Virus record (IMG/VR): IMGVR_UViG_3300034073_001138
Coordinates: 1 to 28,718 of that record
DNA from: a virus
Reading direction: 5' to 3' (one strand)
DNA: 28,718 bases
Within the stretch, counting starts at the first letter, position 1; the number at the start of each line of letters is the position of its first letter. The notes beneath the pieces are model-generated. The model saw only the letters and a program-made list of their open reading frames with translations, had not been told where the DNA came from and did not search any database. Shown here piece after piece: positions 1-7,600 of the stretch. The position numbers and the translations under genes were made by a program.

Positions 1-2
1 CA

Positions 3-1280
3 ACCCCCGAAACAGAACCTGAGGTTCCGATGGAAAACACCCCCGACATCTCGGCGGTGCGGGCTGAAGCGGCTGCTGAGGCTGCCAAAGCTGAGCGCGC
101 CCGCATCTCCGGCATCACTGCTCTGACTGAAAAGCACGGCATGGCTGATCTTGGCCGCCAGCTGATCGAGGGTGGCCGCAGCCTCGATGAGGCCCGCGCT
201 GCTGTTCTCGAGAAGATCGGCGCCAAGGTCGAGCCTGTGGCTGAGAAAGCCACCGACATCGGCATGACCGAGAAGGAGGTGCGCAGCTTCTCCTTCCAAC
301 GCGCCATCAACGCACTGGCCAACCCTCAGGATCGCAAGCTGTGGGAAGCCGCTGCCTTTGAGCGTGAGTGCTCTGAGGCTGCTGCTGCCAAGGCTGGCAA
401 GACCGCACAGGGCATCATGGTGCCCAACGAGGTGCTGCGCCGTGATCTGACCGTTGGCACTGCTTCGGCTGCTGGCGATCTGGTCGGTACTGACTTCCGC
501 CCCGGTTCGTTCATCGAGCTGCTGCGCAACCGCTCTGCTCTCGCCGGCCTCGGCGTGACCAGCCTCACTGGCCTGAGCGGCAACGTGGCGATCCCCCGTC
601 AGACCGGCGCTGCTACCGCCTACTGGGTGGCTGAGTCCGGTGCTCCTACCGAGAGCAACCAGACCGTGGATCAGGTGAACATGTCGCCCAAGACCGTGGG
701 TGCCTTCACCGACTACAGCCGTCGCCTGATGCTGCAGTCCAGCATCGACGTTGAGCAGATGATCCGCCAGGATCTCGCCACCGTGCTGGCACTTGAGATC
801 GACCGCGTTGGTCTCTACGGTCTGGGCAACTCCAACCAGCCCCTCGGCATCAAGCTGACCACCGGCATCAACACCGAGGACTTCGGTGCTGCTACTCCCA
901 CCTACGCAGAGGTGGTGAGCATGGAGAGCAAGATCGCTGCCGACAACGCAGACATCGGCGCCATGGCTTACCTGATGAACGCCACCATGCGCGGCGCTCT
1001 GAAGACCAAGGACAAAGGCACCGATACCGGCGCCTACGTGTTCGAGCCTGGCGGCACCGTCAACGGCTACAACGCTGTGGTGAGCAATCAGGTGGCCAGC
1101 GGTGACATCTTCTTCGCCGTGTGGAGCCAGCTGATCATGGGCATGTGGTCTGGCCTGGATCTGACCGTGGATCCTTACACCCACAGCACCAGCGGCACTG
1201 TGCGCGTGGTTGCTCTGCAGGATGTGGACTTCGCAGTCCGTCATCCCGAGGGCTTCTGCCGCGGCAACAACACCCTCTGA
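3..1280 (+). CDS. Phage major capsid protein, HK97 fold (5' end may be off-window)
   Basis: This is the shell-forming capsid protein. From the ATG at 30 it has 416 residues. Residues 11-63 are a charged helical segment (AERARISGI, then SLDEARAAVLEKI). Residues about 127-416 are the HK97-like core: a GT(D)FRPGSFIELLRNRS strand, YWVAESGAPT at 198-207, the DRVGLYGLGNSNQPLGI motif at 258-274 and the C-terminal FAVRHPEGF. The reading frame has no stop between the window edge and the ATG at 30, so the true start may lie upstream. The helical segment resembles the linker seen where a ClpP-like head maturation protease is joined to the capsid protein; a fusion is my inference. An ordinary delta (scaffold) domain is the alternative. 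The capsid identity is secure, the start is not. A GC hairpin follows the stop. Confidence 0.93.
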   Translation, partial: TPETEPEVPMENTPDISAVRAEAAAEAAKAERARISGITALTEKHGMADLGRQLIEGGRSLDEARAAVLEKIGAKVEPVAEKATDIGMTEKEVRSFSFQRAINALANPQDRKLWEAAAFERECSEAAAAKAGKTAQGIMVPNEVLRRDLTVGTASAAGDLVGTDFRPGSFIELLRNRSALAGLGVTSLTGLSGNVAIPRQTGAATAYWVAESGAPTESNQTVDQVNMSPKTVGAFTDYSRRLMLQSSIDVEQMIRQDLATVLALEIDRVGLYGLGNSNQPLGIKLTTGINTEDFGAATPTYAEVVSMESKIAADNADIGAMAYLMNATMRGALKTKDKGTDTGAYVFEPGGTVNGYNAVVSNQVASGDIFFAVWSQLIMGMWSGLDLTVDPYTHSTSGTVRVVALQDVDFAVRHPEGFCRGNNTL

Positions 1281-1292
1281 TCTGATGGAGGC

Positions 1293-1314
1293 GGGGCGGT
1301 CTAACGGCCGCCCC
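1293..1314 (+). terminator. GC-rich hairpin after the capsid gene (attenuator-like)
   Basis: GGGGCGG (1293-1299) pairs perfectly with CCGCCCC (1308-1314) across an 8-nt loop, 13 bases after the capsid stop codon. Only TT follows, so it is a poor full terminator. It could instead act as partial attenuation or as an mRNA 3' stabiliser, keeping capsid transcript above downstream tail transcript. Function is inferred from position. Confidence 0.5.
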
Positions 1315-1322
1315 TTGAATCT

Positions 1323-1547
1323 ATGAAGGTCAAGATCCTGAGTCAGACAAGCATCGCAGGCGTGCCAGCGCGCGTTGGTGATGTCTTTGAGGTGAGCGAT
1401 GCTGATGCCCGGCTGCTGCTGGGCAACGGCAAAGCTGAGCAGGTGGCTGATGCCCCTGTGGTGACTGAAGAGCCTGCGCCTGCGCCGGCAAAACGCAAAC
1501 CCCGCACAAAGGTGACCACCGATGGCGATCTTCCAGCAGACGCTTGA
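1323..1547 (+). CDS. Small post-capsid head protein, hypothetical
   Basis: Seventy-four residues. The N-terminal half (MKVKILSQTSIAGVPARVGD, then VFEVSDADARLLLGNGKAE) looks like a small beta-barrel of the sort often encoded right after phage capsid genes. The C-terminal half is a low-complexity Ala/Pro/Lys tail. No catalytic motif is visible. It starts 42 nt after the capsid stop, just past the hairpin, and its 3' end overlaps the next gene by 26 nt. A role in head completion or decoration is inferred from position only. Confidence 0.7.
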   Translation: MKVKILSQTSIAGVPARVGDVFEVSDADARLLLGNGKAEQVADAPVVTEEPAPAPAKRKPRTKVTTDGDLPADA

Positions 1548-1899
1548 AAAGCTGCAGCACTTCACGCTGCTTGCTACCACCACCATCACCGGCACTGGTG
1601 ATCAGACCGGCGTAGACCTTCTGGAGTACGACGGCGACATCCAGGTGATCCTGTCCGGCACTGCTGCCGGCTCTGGCGCTGATCTGACCTTCCGCCTGGA
1701 AGAGTCCGACGACAACAGCACTTTCACCGCTGTGACCGGCGGCGGCTTCACCGCTATCGGCAACACTGCCGCCAAGCAGGTAAAGACCCTCAACCGCGAT
1801 GAGCTGAAGCGCTACGTGCGCCTGAGCTGCACCGCTGAGACCGGCACCGCATCCAGCGCTGTCACCTGCTTCGGCTACGGCCTGAAGAAGTACGGCTGA
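1522..1899 (+). CDS. Putative head decoration/virion protein
   Basis: One hundred and twenty-five residues, rich in Thr, Ser and Gly, with predicted alternating beta strands (DIQVILSGTA, ADLTFRLEES, KRYVRLSCTAE) and no charged catalytic cluster. This is the composition of a secreted-like or virion-surface beta-sandwich. AAGGTG sits 7 nt before the ATG and supports this start although it lies inside the preceding gene. Position between the capsid and connector genes suggests a head decoration or stabilisation protein; that role is inference. Confidence 0.65.
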   Translation: MAIFQQTLEKLQHFTLLATTTITGTGDQTGVDLLEYDGDIQVILSGTAAGSGADLTFRLEESDDNSTFTAVTGGGFTAIGNTAAKQVKTLNRDELKRYVRLSCTAETGTASSAVTCFGYGLKKYG

Positions 1900-2177
1900 T
1901 GGCGATCACCGAGGATCTAAACCTGTTCCTCGACGACTTCGGCGTCAGCTGCACGGCTGGCGCCGTTTCGGCATTGGGCATTTTGGACATGCCCACGCAG
2001 GTGGTTGCAGGCGAGATGGTGCTGAGCACCGACTACACGCTGACGGCCCGTGCGGCTGATTTCGGCGGGCTCAAGTACGGGGACAGCATCACGGTGGCCA
2101 CGGTGGCCTACACAGTGCGCGAGACGCGGCTCATTGATGACGGCGCGTTCGTTGAAATCGGACTGCAGAAGACATGA
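1899..2177 (+). CDS. Head-tail joining protein, gpFII-like
   Basis: Ninety-two residues. The N-terminal DLNLFLDDFGV is followed by a beta-rich part containing LKYGDSITVATVAYTVRE and a final DDGAFVEIGL strand. This is the layout of lambda gpFII-type connector proteins (a short helix, then a barrel with a GDxxxVxxxxYxVxx strand pair). Such proteins cap the head and receive the tail. It overlaps the previous stop by one base (TGATG) and the next start by four (ATGA), consistent with coupling. The family assignment rests on pattern and synteny. Confidence 0.65.
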   Translation: MAITEDLNLFLDDFGVSCTAGAVSALGILDMPTQVVAGEMVLSTDYTLTARAADFGGLKYGDSITVATVAYTVRETRLIDDGAFVEIGLQKT

Positions 2178-2599
2178 CCACACGCCGCGAGACGATCCTG
2201 GCCGCCGTGCGCACCGCGCTCACTGGCACCACCGGCGTCAGCACCCGGATCTACCGCAGCAGGGTGGAGCCACTTGCACGGGCGGAAAGCCCGGCGATTG
2301 TCGTTGAACCAATCGAGGACGTTGCGCAGCAGAACACCAGCCTGCCGACACTGGACTGGTCACTCACGGTGCGCATTGCAGTGGTGGTCCGCGCCAACAT
2401 CCCAGACCAGGCTGCAGATCCGATTGTGGAATCACTGCACAGCAAATTGATGGCCGACCTTACCCTTGGCGGTCTTGCCATGGACATCCAGCCGCTGCGA
2501 GTAGAATTCCAGATAGTTGAGGCTGATCAACCGGCAGGCGTCGTAACGTGCGACTACCTTGTGCGGTACAGGTCCTCTGTCACCAACTTGGCGGTTTGA
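2174..2599 (+). CDS. Tail terminator / minor tail protein U-like
   Basis: One hundred and forty-one residues: an N-terminal helix (RRETILAAVRTAL), strands (SPAIVVEPIED, WSLTVRIAVVVRA), then a helix (IVESLHSKLMADL) and a C-terminal strand ending VTCDYLVRYRS. This alpha/beta order matches lambda gpU/HK97 gp10-like tail terminators, which stop tail tube growth and bind the head. It lies between the gpFII-like gene and the tail tube gene, the expected place. No enzyme motif is visible. Confidence 0.68.
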   Translation: MTTRRETILAAVRTALTGTTGVSTRIYRSRVEPLARAESPAIVVEPIEDVAQQNTSLPTLDWSLTVRIAVVVRANIPDQAADPIVESLHSKLMADLTLGGLAMDIQPLRVEFQIVEADQPAGVVTCDYLVRYRSSVTNLAV

Positions 2600-2781
2600 T
2601 GATGGCTACCACAATCGATCAATACCATGGGCAAGGAGGCACTTACCTCCTGGACCCTAAGTCCGGCAAGCGGAAGCTCATCGAGCGGACTGAGCCGGCT
2701 GTCACCCCTGCTCACGCAACTCCTGAGGTAACGAGCAATGCCGCTCCTGACTCGCAAGCGCCTGATCCTGGCGAAAGCTGA
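2599..2781 (+). CDS. Small protein upstream of the tail tube gene
   Basis: Sixty residues from ATGATG at 2599, overlapping the previous TGA by one base, which makes this start likelier than upstream in-frame codons. The N-terminus (IDQYHGQGGTYLLDPKSGKR) contains a GQGGxYxxDPxxGKR pattern found in small proteins beside phage tail tube genes. The rest is a Pro/Ala/Glu disordered tail. Its 3' end overlaps the tail tube start by 44 nt. Function unknown. Confidence 0.6.
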   Translation: MMATTIDQYHGQGGTYLLDPKSGKRKLIERTEPAVTPAHATPEVTSNAAPDSQAPDPGES

Positions 2782-3670
2782 ACTAACCTACGGCACAGAT
2801 AACACGCCTACGGGCGCTGATGCTGTTCTCGTTCGCAACCTTGAGGTCACGCCGCTTGAGGCTGACACAGTCAGCCGCGACCTGATTCGCCCTTACCTGG
2901 GCAATTCCAAGCAGCTGCTTGCCAACACTCGCGTGGGCATTACCTTTGAGGTGGAACTGGCCGGTTCCGGCACTGCTGGCACTCCGCCGCGTTATGGCGC
3001 CCTGCTGAGAGCTTGCGGCTTCTCCGAGACCATTGTGGCCACCACCAGCGTGACCTATGCGCCCGTGAGCGCCAGCTTCACCAGCGCGACCATTTACTTC
3101 AACAACGATGGCGTGTTGCACAAGGCCACCGGCTGCCGCGGCACCTTCACGATGACCTGCAACTTGAATGAGATCCCGGTGATCTCGTTTACGATGACCG
3201 GCATCTACAACGCGCCAACCGACACTGCCGCCCCCGCAACGACCTACTCTCTCCAGGCCACCCCGCTGATCTTCAAGAACGGCAACACGTCGAACTTCTC
3301 GATCTTCAGCTACAGCGGCTGTCTGCAGAGCCTGAGCTTCGACGTTGCTAATGAGGTGATCTACCGCGAGCCGGTGGGCTGCAACAAAGAGGTGCTGATC
3401 ACCAACCGCGCACCCAGCGGCACAGCCGTGATTGAGGCGCCCAGTATTGCCACCAAGGACTTCTTCACGATCGCCAACGGTTCAACGACTGGCAGCATCA
3501 CCTTCCAGCACGGCGCTACCGCTGGCAACATCGTGACGTTCACCACAGCTCAGTCCGACATCGGCAGCCCGACCTACTCTGACCAGGACGGGATTCAAAT
3601 GCTGAACCTGCCCTACTTGGCGATTCCGTCCAGCTCGGGCAATGATGAGCTGAGCCTCGCTTTCACCTGA
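2738..3670 (+). CDS. Major tail tube protein
   Basis: Three hundred and ten residues of mostly beta structure. This protein polymerises into the tube of the non-contractile tail. The N-terminus (KRLILAKAELTYGTDNTPTG) and RDLIRPYLGNSKQLLANTRV followed by FEVELAGSGTAGTPPRYGAL are typical of the larger tail tube proteins of siphoviruses. The C-terminal part carries extra Ig-like strands. It lies between the terminator-like genes and the chaperone pair, as in lambda (V before G/GT). A helical connector is unlikely given the absence of long helices. Confidence 0.85.
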   Translation: MPLLTRKRLILAKAELTYGTDNTPTGADAVLVRNLEVTPLEADTVSRDLIRPYLGNSKQLLANTRVGITFEVELAGSGTAGTPPRYGALLRACGFSETIVATTSVTYAPVSASFTSATIYFNNDGVLHKATGCRGTFTMTCNLNEIPVISFTMTGIYNAPTDTAAPATTYSLQATPLIFKNGNTSNFSIFSYSGCLQSLSFDVANEVIYREPVGCNKEVLITNRAPSGTAVIEAPSIATKDFFTIANGSTTGSITFQHGATAGNIVTFTTAQSDIGSPTYSDQDGIQMLNLPYLAIPSSSGNDELSLAFT

Positions 3671-3682
3671 TAGGAGCCCTGC

Positions 3683-4042
3683 ATGGCGTTTGTTCTCAAG
3701 CAGTCCGACACCTACACCTGGCCGGTCGCCTTTGACGTTCCCGTCGATGGCGGCCGCCACGAACGGCAAACATTCGACGGTGAGTTCAAACGCCTTCCGC
3801 AGAGCAAGGTTGGCCCGATGGTGGCTGAGCTGCAGCGCCTAGAGGATCTGGGCGACTTAGACCGCATCACCGAGATCGCTGGCGAGGTGCTGGTCGGATG
3901 GTCCGGCGTCAACGATGACGCAGGCAAAGAGATCCCTTTCAGCCAGAAGGCATTGGAGCAGCTGCTTGAGGTGCCCTTCCTCGCGGTTGCGGTGCTCAAG
4001 GCTTACATGGACAGCCTGAAGGGAGCCAAGAGAAAAAACTGA
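3683..4042 (+). CDS. Tail assembly chaperone, short form (gpG-like)
   Basis: One hundred and nineteen residues, with AGGAG 8 nt before the ATG. The acidic helical protein includes FDGEFKRLPQSKVGPMVAEL and a final ALEQLLEVPFLAVAVLKAYM helix. Position between tail tube and tape measure is diagnostic of the G protein that coats the tape measure before tube polymerisation. It ends GAKRKN-stop, and the last two codons are AAA AAC within a slippery heptamer, so some ribosomes should continue in the -1 frame to make a GT-like fusion. Free chaperone should be the main product. Confidence 0.85.
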   Translation: MAFVLKQSDTYTWPVAFDVPVDGGRHERQTFDGEFKRLPQSKVGPMVAELQRLEDLGDLDRITEIAGEVLVGWSGVNDDAGKEIPFSQKALEQLLEVPFLAVAVLKAYMDSLKGAKRKN

Positions 4043-4359
4043 TCGAGGCCGCTGAGTATTGGGCCGGCGGCGGCGTCATTGATGACACGCAGTCCGATGC
4101 GGCGGCCTTCGGCTTGGCGCTACCAGAGCAGCCGGCCGAGCACTTTGAGGTGTGGGAGGAGAACTGGCCGGTGGTCGAGATGTTCCTGCGATGCCAGACG
4201 CAGTGGCGAACAACGATGAACGGCCTACTCGGCCTCGATTACGGGGCTGTGGCGTGGCTCCTTAGACTGTACGAAGTGAAAGACCCGCGTTCGCTACTGG
4301 AGGATCTGCAGGTCATGGAAGCAGCGGCACTGGTCACGATCAACAGCCGGAGCAGCTGA
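3683..4359 (+). CDS. Tail assembly chaperone fusion (gpGT-like) via -1 frameshift
   Basis: A backward slip of one base at 4033-4039 joins the 119-codon short form to the -1 frame, which is open from the slip (CTG at 4039) to the TGA at 4357-4359. The product would be about 225 residues. The T part begins LIEAAEYWAGGGVIDD and ends LQVMEAAALVTINSRSS, with a W-rich central segment (EVWEENWPVVEMFL, GAVAWLLRLYEVKDP). It has no ATG or Shine-Dalgarno sequence of its own near its beginning, as expected if it is made only by frameshifting. The T domain is thought to recruit tail tube subunits. The stop is followed at once by the tape measure gene. Confidence 0.82.
4033..4039 (+). other. Programmed -1 ribosomal frameshift site A_AAA_AAC
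   Basis: The heptamer AAAAAAC is in exact X_XXY_YYZ register: zero-frame codons AAA (4034-4036) and AAC (4037-4039), preceded by A at 4033, directly before the zero-frame TGA at 4040-4042. Slipping back one base re-pairs both tRNAs and enters the open -1 frame of the T domain. GC-rich sequence downstream (GCCGC at 4048-4052, GCGGC at 4067-4071) could form a stimulatory stem, though this is weaker evidence than the heptamer. Confidence 0.85.
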
Positions 4360-4360
4360 C

Positions 4361-6781
4361 ATGAACCTCGACGCGCTGCTGCGGATCAAGGCGGACGTTC
4401 AGGGCGAGAACAACATTCGCCGGCTGGGTAACTCCATGCAGGGCCTGCAAGGGCAGGTCAAGAACGCAGCATCTGGATTCAGCAACCTGAAAGGCGCTGT
4501 TGCCGGCTTTGGTGCAGCGATTGCAGGCAGCGCGATCGTGGGCGGCCTGTCCGCCATCGTGAAGAAGTCGATCGACGCTGGCGATGAGCTGTTCAACCTG
4601 CAAGCCAAGACTGGCGTAGCGGCCAGCGCACTGATCGGCATCGGCAACGCAGCCAAGCTGGCTGACGTGGACATGGCGACCCTTGGCAAGGGCCTAACCA
4701 AGCTGAACATCAATCTGGTCAAGGCAGCCGAGGGCAACGAGGATCTGGCTCGTAAGTTTCAGGCGCTTGGCGTCGAGGTAAAAGGCGCCGATGGGCAGGT
4801 CGTTTCATCCGACAAAGCGCTGAAGCAGATTGCCGATCGCTTTGCTGACATGCCGGATGGCGCGCAGAAAGCAGCGGCTGCGGTGGCCATTTTTGGCAAG
4901 GCTGGCGCGGATCTGATTCCGCTGCTTAACGAAGGTGCGGCCAGCATGGAACAGTTCACCTACAAGGTGAGCGATGACTTCGCAGCGCGCTCTGATCTGT
5001 TCAACGACACGATCACCGAGCTAGGTATCAAGACGCAAGGCTTTGGGCTTGAGCTGACCGATGCGCTGCTGCCTGCGTTGCAGTCGATCCTTGAGGTGTT
5101 TGGCGAGCTGTTCGACACCAAGCAAGATTGGACAGCCTTGTTCGATGTGATCAAGGTCGGCGTGCGCAGCTTGGCAACTGTGCTGCTTGCGATGATCAAG
5201 CTGGTCGATGAGGCTGTGCGCTTGATTGGCAGCTTCGCCAAACGTGCGCAGCTGGTCTTTTCCGGTGATTTTGCTGGCGCTAGGGCGGAAGCTGATCGTT
5301 TTGGCGATGACTTCATGAAGCGCTTCCAGGCGAGCGTGAACCAGTTTGAGCGGCTATGGAAAGACGCGCCATCACCCGGCACAGGGATGCGTAGCGGCGG
5401 CCGGAGCATGGCGCTGGACACTACTGCTGCTGATCGTGAACGCGAAGCAGCTGCACGCAAAGCAGCGGCTGAAGCCAAGCGTGCCGCCAGCGAGCAGGAA
5501 CGGCTTGAAGAGCGCCGGCGTGATCTGGGACAGCAAGCGCTCGACCTGCAGGAGCAGTTACGCCGCAGCGTGGAAGATGTGAATGCAGCCTATGAAGGGG
5601 TCGGCGCCAATCCGACCACGCAGTTGTTCTTGCAGCGCGACGCAGCGATTACCGACAACAACCGGCAGGTGGATGAGCTGACCCAAAAGGTGGTGGAGCT
5701 GGTGCGCGACGTGAACGCAGCTGGCGGTGAGATCGATGTGAAGCCCTTTGAGGAGCTGATCAAGACGCTGTCAGCCAGCAATGTGGCTTTAGCAGACAAG
5801 GAATACCTGCAGGGCTTGAAAGACCTGCTTCCATCGCTTGATGAGTACGACGCCAAGATTAAAGAAGTCTCGCGCGGCAAGACTGAGCTAACCGAGCTGG
5901 AAAAGCTCAACGCTCAGATCAACCTGCTGCAGCTGGACATCCTTGCTGCCACAAACCCAGCACTGGCTGAGCAAATCAACCTGCTGCGTGAACGCGCCAA
6001 GGCGCTTGATGATGCGACTGCAAAGCAAGAGAAGGAAAGCAAGAGCTTTGGCACACAGTTCAAAGAATCGTTCAAGCAGGCTTACGACGCCGCCACCAAC
6101 CTCGGCGCCAACCTTGCAAGCATTGCTAGCAATGGCATCGACGGTCTGACGAACGCGATTGTTGAGTTTGCATCCACTGGCAAAGCAGCGTTCAAGGAGT
6201 TCGCCTCGTCGGTGTTGAAAGATATCGGCGCGATGCTGATTAAGTTCGCCATCTTCCAAGCCGCAAAAGCTGCTTTAGGTTTTTTTGCCAACGGTGGCGT
6301 TGGCGGCACAGATTCAGCTGGCAATCAAGTGCCTAACATCATGGGCTTTGCCACCGGCGGCGTGATGTCCAACAACGTCGTCCCCATGCGGCGCTACGCC
6401 AGCGGTGGCATTGCACGTTCGCCCGAAATGGCCATTTACGGCGAGCGCGGCCCCGAGGCTTATGTGCCCCTGCCTGATGGTCGCAGCATCCCGGTCAAGC
6501 TGCGCACTGATGCGCTGAACCGCTACCGGCCAGCAGGCGCAATGGGTGGCGCAGCTGCCGATGGTGGCGAAGGCGGCGATGGCATGAGCGCACCACGTGG
6601 CGGCGGATCGATCAGCGTGCGCTACGAAAGCACCGTGATCAACAACGTCGAGTACGTGACCGCTGAACAGTTCCGCGCAGGTATCCAGCGAGCTGCAACC
6701 GAGGGCGCCCAGCGCGGCACGCAGAACACTCTTAAGCGGCTGCAGCAGTCGCCTGCAACGCGCCGGAAGGTTGGCATCTGA
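4361..6781 (+). CDS. Tail tape measure protein
   Basis: Eight hundred and six residues. It sets tail length and is ejected on infection. Visible parts: an N-terminal helical region; a hydrophobic segment at about 45-67 (GAVAGFGAAIAGSAIVGG); the classical stretch DRFADMPDGAQKAAAAVAIF GKAG near 160-185; an Arg/Glu/Ala coiled coil around 350-410; and a Gly-rich C-terminal region with GFATGGV, ASGGIARSPEMAIYGERGPE and AYVPLPDGRSIPV typical of these proteins. At roughly 0.15 nm per residue it predicts a tail near 120 nm, close to lambda's; that is a rule-of-thumb estimate. No lysozyme or peptidase domain was recognised inside it. Confidence 0.93.
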   Translation: MNLDALLRIKADVQGENNIRRLGNSMQGLQGQVKNAASGFSNLKGAVAGFGAAIAGSAIVGGLSAIVKKSIDAGDELFNLQAKTGVAASALIGIGNAAKLADVDMATLGKGLTKLNINLVKAAEGNEDLARKFQALGVEVKGADGQVVSSDKALKQIADRFADMPDGAQKAAAAVAIFGKAGADLIPLLNEGAASMEQFTYKVSDDFAARSDLFNDTITELGIKTQGFGLELTDALLPALQSILEVFGELFDTKQDWTALFDVIKVGVRSLATVLLAMIKLVDEAVRLIGSFAKRAQLVFSGDFAGARAEADRFGDDFMKRFQASVNQFERLWKDAPSPGTGMRSGGRSMALDTTAADREREAAARKAAAEAKRAASEQERLEERRRDLGQQALDLQEQLRRSVEDVNAAYEGVGANPTTQLFLQRDAAITDNNRQVDELTQKVVELVRDVNAAGGEIDVKPFEELIKTLSASNVALADKEYLQGLKDLLPSLDEYDAKIKEVSRGKTELTELEKLNAQINLLQLDILAATNPALAEQINLLRERAKALDDATAKQEKESKSFGTQFKESFKQAYDAATNLGANLASIASNGIDGLTNAIVEFASTGKAAFKEFASSVLKDIGAMLIKFAIFQAAKAALGFFANGGVGGTDSAGNQVPNIMGFATGGVMSNNVVPMRRYASGGIARSPEMAIYGERGPEAYVPLPDGRSIPVKLRTDALNRYRPAGAMGGAAADGGEGGDGMSAPRGGGSISVRYESTVINNVEYVTAEQFRAGIQRAATEGAQRGTQNTLKRLQQSPATRRKVGI

Positions 6782-7248
6782 TGGAACTAGCGATCGGCAA
6801 TTACCTGACGCTCAAGAGCCGCAGCGGTGATCGAGTTTTCAGGTTCCAGAACTTCCACATCAACGCCACTGCCACGCACGCAGGTCAGACCTACAACTTC
6901 CTCCCGTTCGGCTTCTCTGGCGTCAGCATCAACCGCACCGGCGACAACACCGATGCCAGCCTGGTGCTGCCCAACAACAAGCTCAGCCGTGACTGGGCGA
7001 TCAGCGCCGTAAACAACCGCTGGCTGGCAACAGTGCTGGTGATGGCATTGAACCCTGACGACGCAAGCCAGGCCACAGTGATGCACCAGTACGTGGGGCA
7101 GGTTGCGGCGGGCAACTGGGATGAGGCCAGCCTGCAGCTGGCGCTCAACACTGTGCTTGATGCGGTTGGCGCGGATGTGCCGATGCGGCGGCTGACGCAA
7201 TCACTGGTGGGAGCATTGCCGATCAGTAGCAATGTCCGACTGTCTTGA
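6781..7248 (+). CDS. Minor tail protein (gpL/DUF1833-like)
   Basis: One hundred and fifty-five residues. The beta-rich sequence runs from FRFQNFHINATATHAGQTYN through FLPFGFSGVSINRTGDNTDA and SLVLPNNKLSRDW. Location between tape measure and the NlpC-like gene is where lambda encodes its tip proteins M and L. The form suggests a distal-tail or hub-adaptor protein. Lambda gpL carries a Cys-bound Fe-S cluster, but this protein has no cysteine, so an Fe-S role is excluded. The start overlaps the tape measure stop by one base (TGATGG) and the 3' end overlaps the next gene by 17 nt. Confidence 0.6.
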   Translation: MELAIGNYLTLKSRSGDRVFRFQNFHINATATHAGQTYNFLPFGFSGVSINRTGDNTDASLVLPNNKLSRDWAISAVNNRWLATVLVMALNPDDASQATVMHQYVGQVAAGNWDEASLQLALNTVLDAVGADVPMRRLTQSLVGALPISSNVRLS

Positions 7249-7600
7249 TCTGGTCGGCCTGCGATACCGGCTGGGAGCTGACGGGACCGATGGTGAAATC
7301 GACTGCATCCATCTCGTGTATGAAGTGCTGCGGCGGCTTGACATCGCAACGCCGAGGTTCAGACCTGAGTGGTACGAAGCAACGCCGCAGAGCATCGCGC
7401 GCGATCTGTTGCGATGGGGGAACCGTATTGCAGTGCCTGCCTACGATGGTGACGTGCTTCTGCTACGGCAGCAGCGGACAGCCTTTGGTGTGACATGGCA
7501 GACGGGCATCCTCTACATCAACCACCAGCTGGAGAGGGTCGCATGGTGCCCGGTGTCCGCCGTCACCGCTTACCACTGCTTCCGTTCGAGAGGGAGCTGA
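7232..7600 (+). CDS. NlpC/P60-like tail assembly protein (gpK-like), possibly inactive
   Basis: One hundred and twenty-two residues. The motif GEIDCIHLVYEVL places a candidate catalytic cysteine at position 25 ahead of a helix, as in NlpC/P60 peptidases that open peptidoglycan during DNA entry. The strand that normally begins with the catalytic histidine reads TWQTGILYINH, with Gln90 where His is expected. The nearest histidines are His98 and His115, so the active site may be rearranged or lost. Placement directly before the gpJ-like gene matches lambda K. Overlaps at both ends are long (17 nt upstream, 58 nt downstream). Confidence 0.65.
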   Translation: MSDCLDLVGLRYRLGADGTDGEIDCIHLVYEVLRRLDIATPRFRPEWYEATPQSIARDLLRWGNRIAVPAYDGDVLLLRQQRTAFGVTWQTGILYINHQLERVAWCPVSAVTAYHCFRSRGS

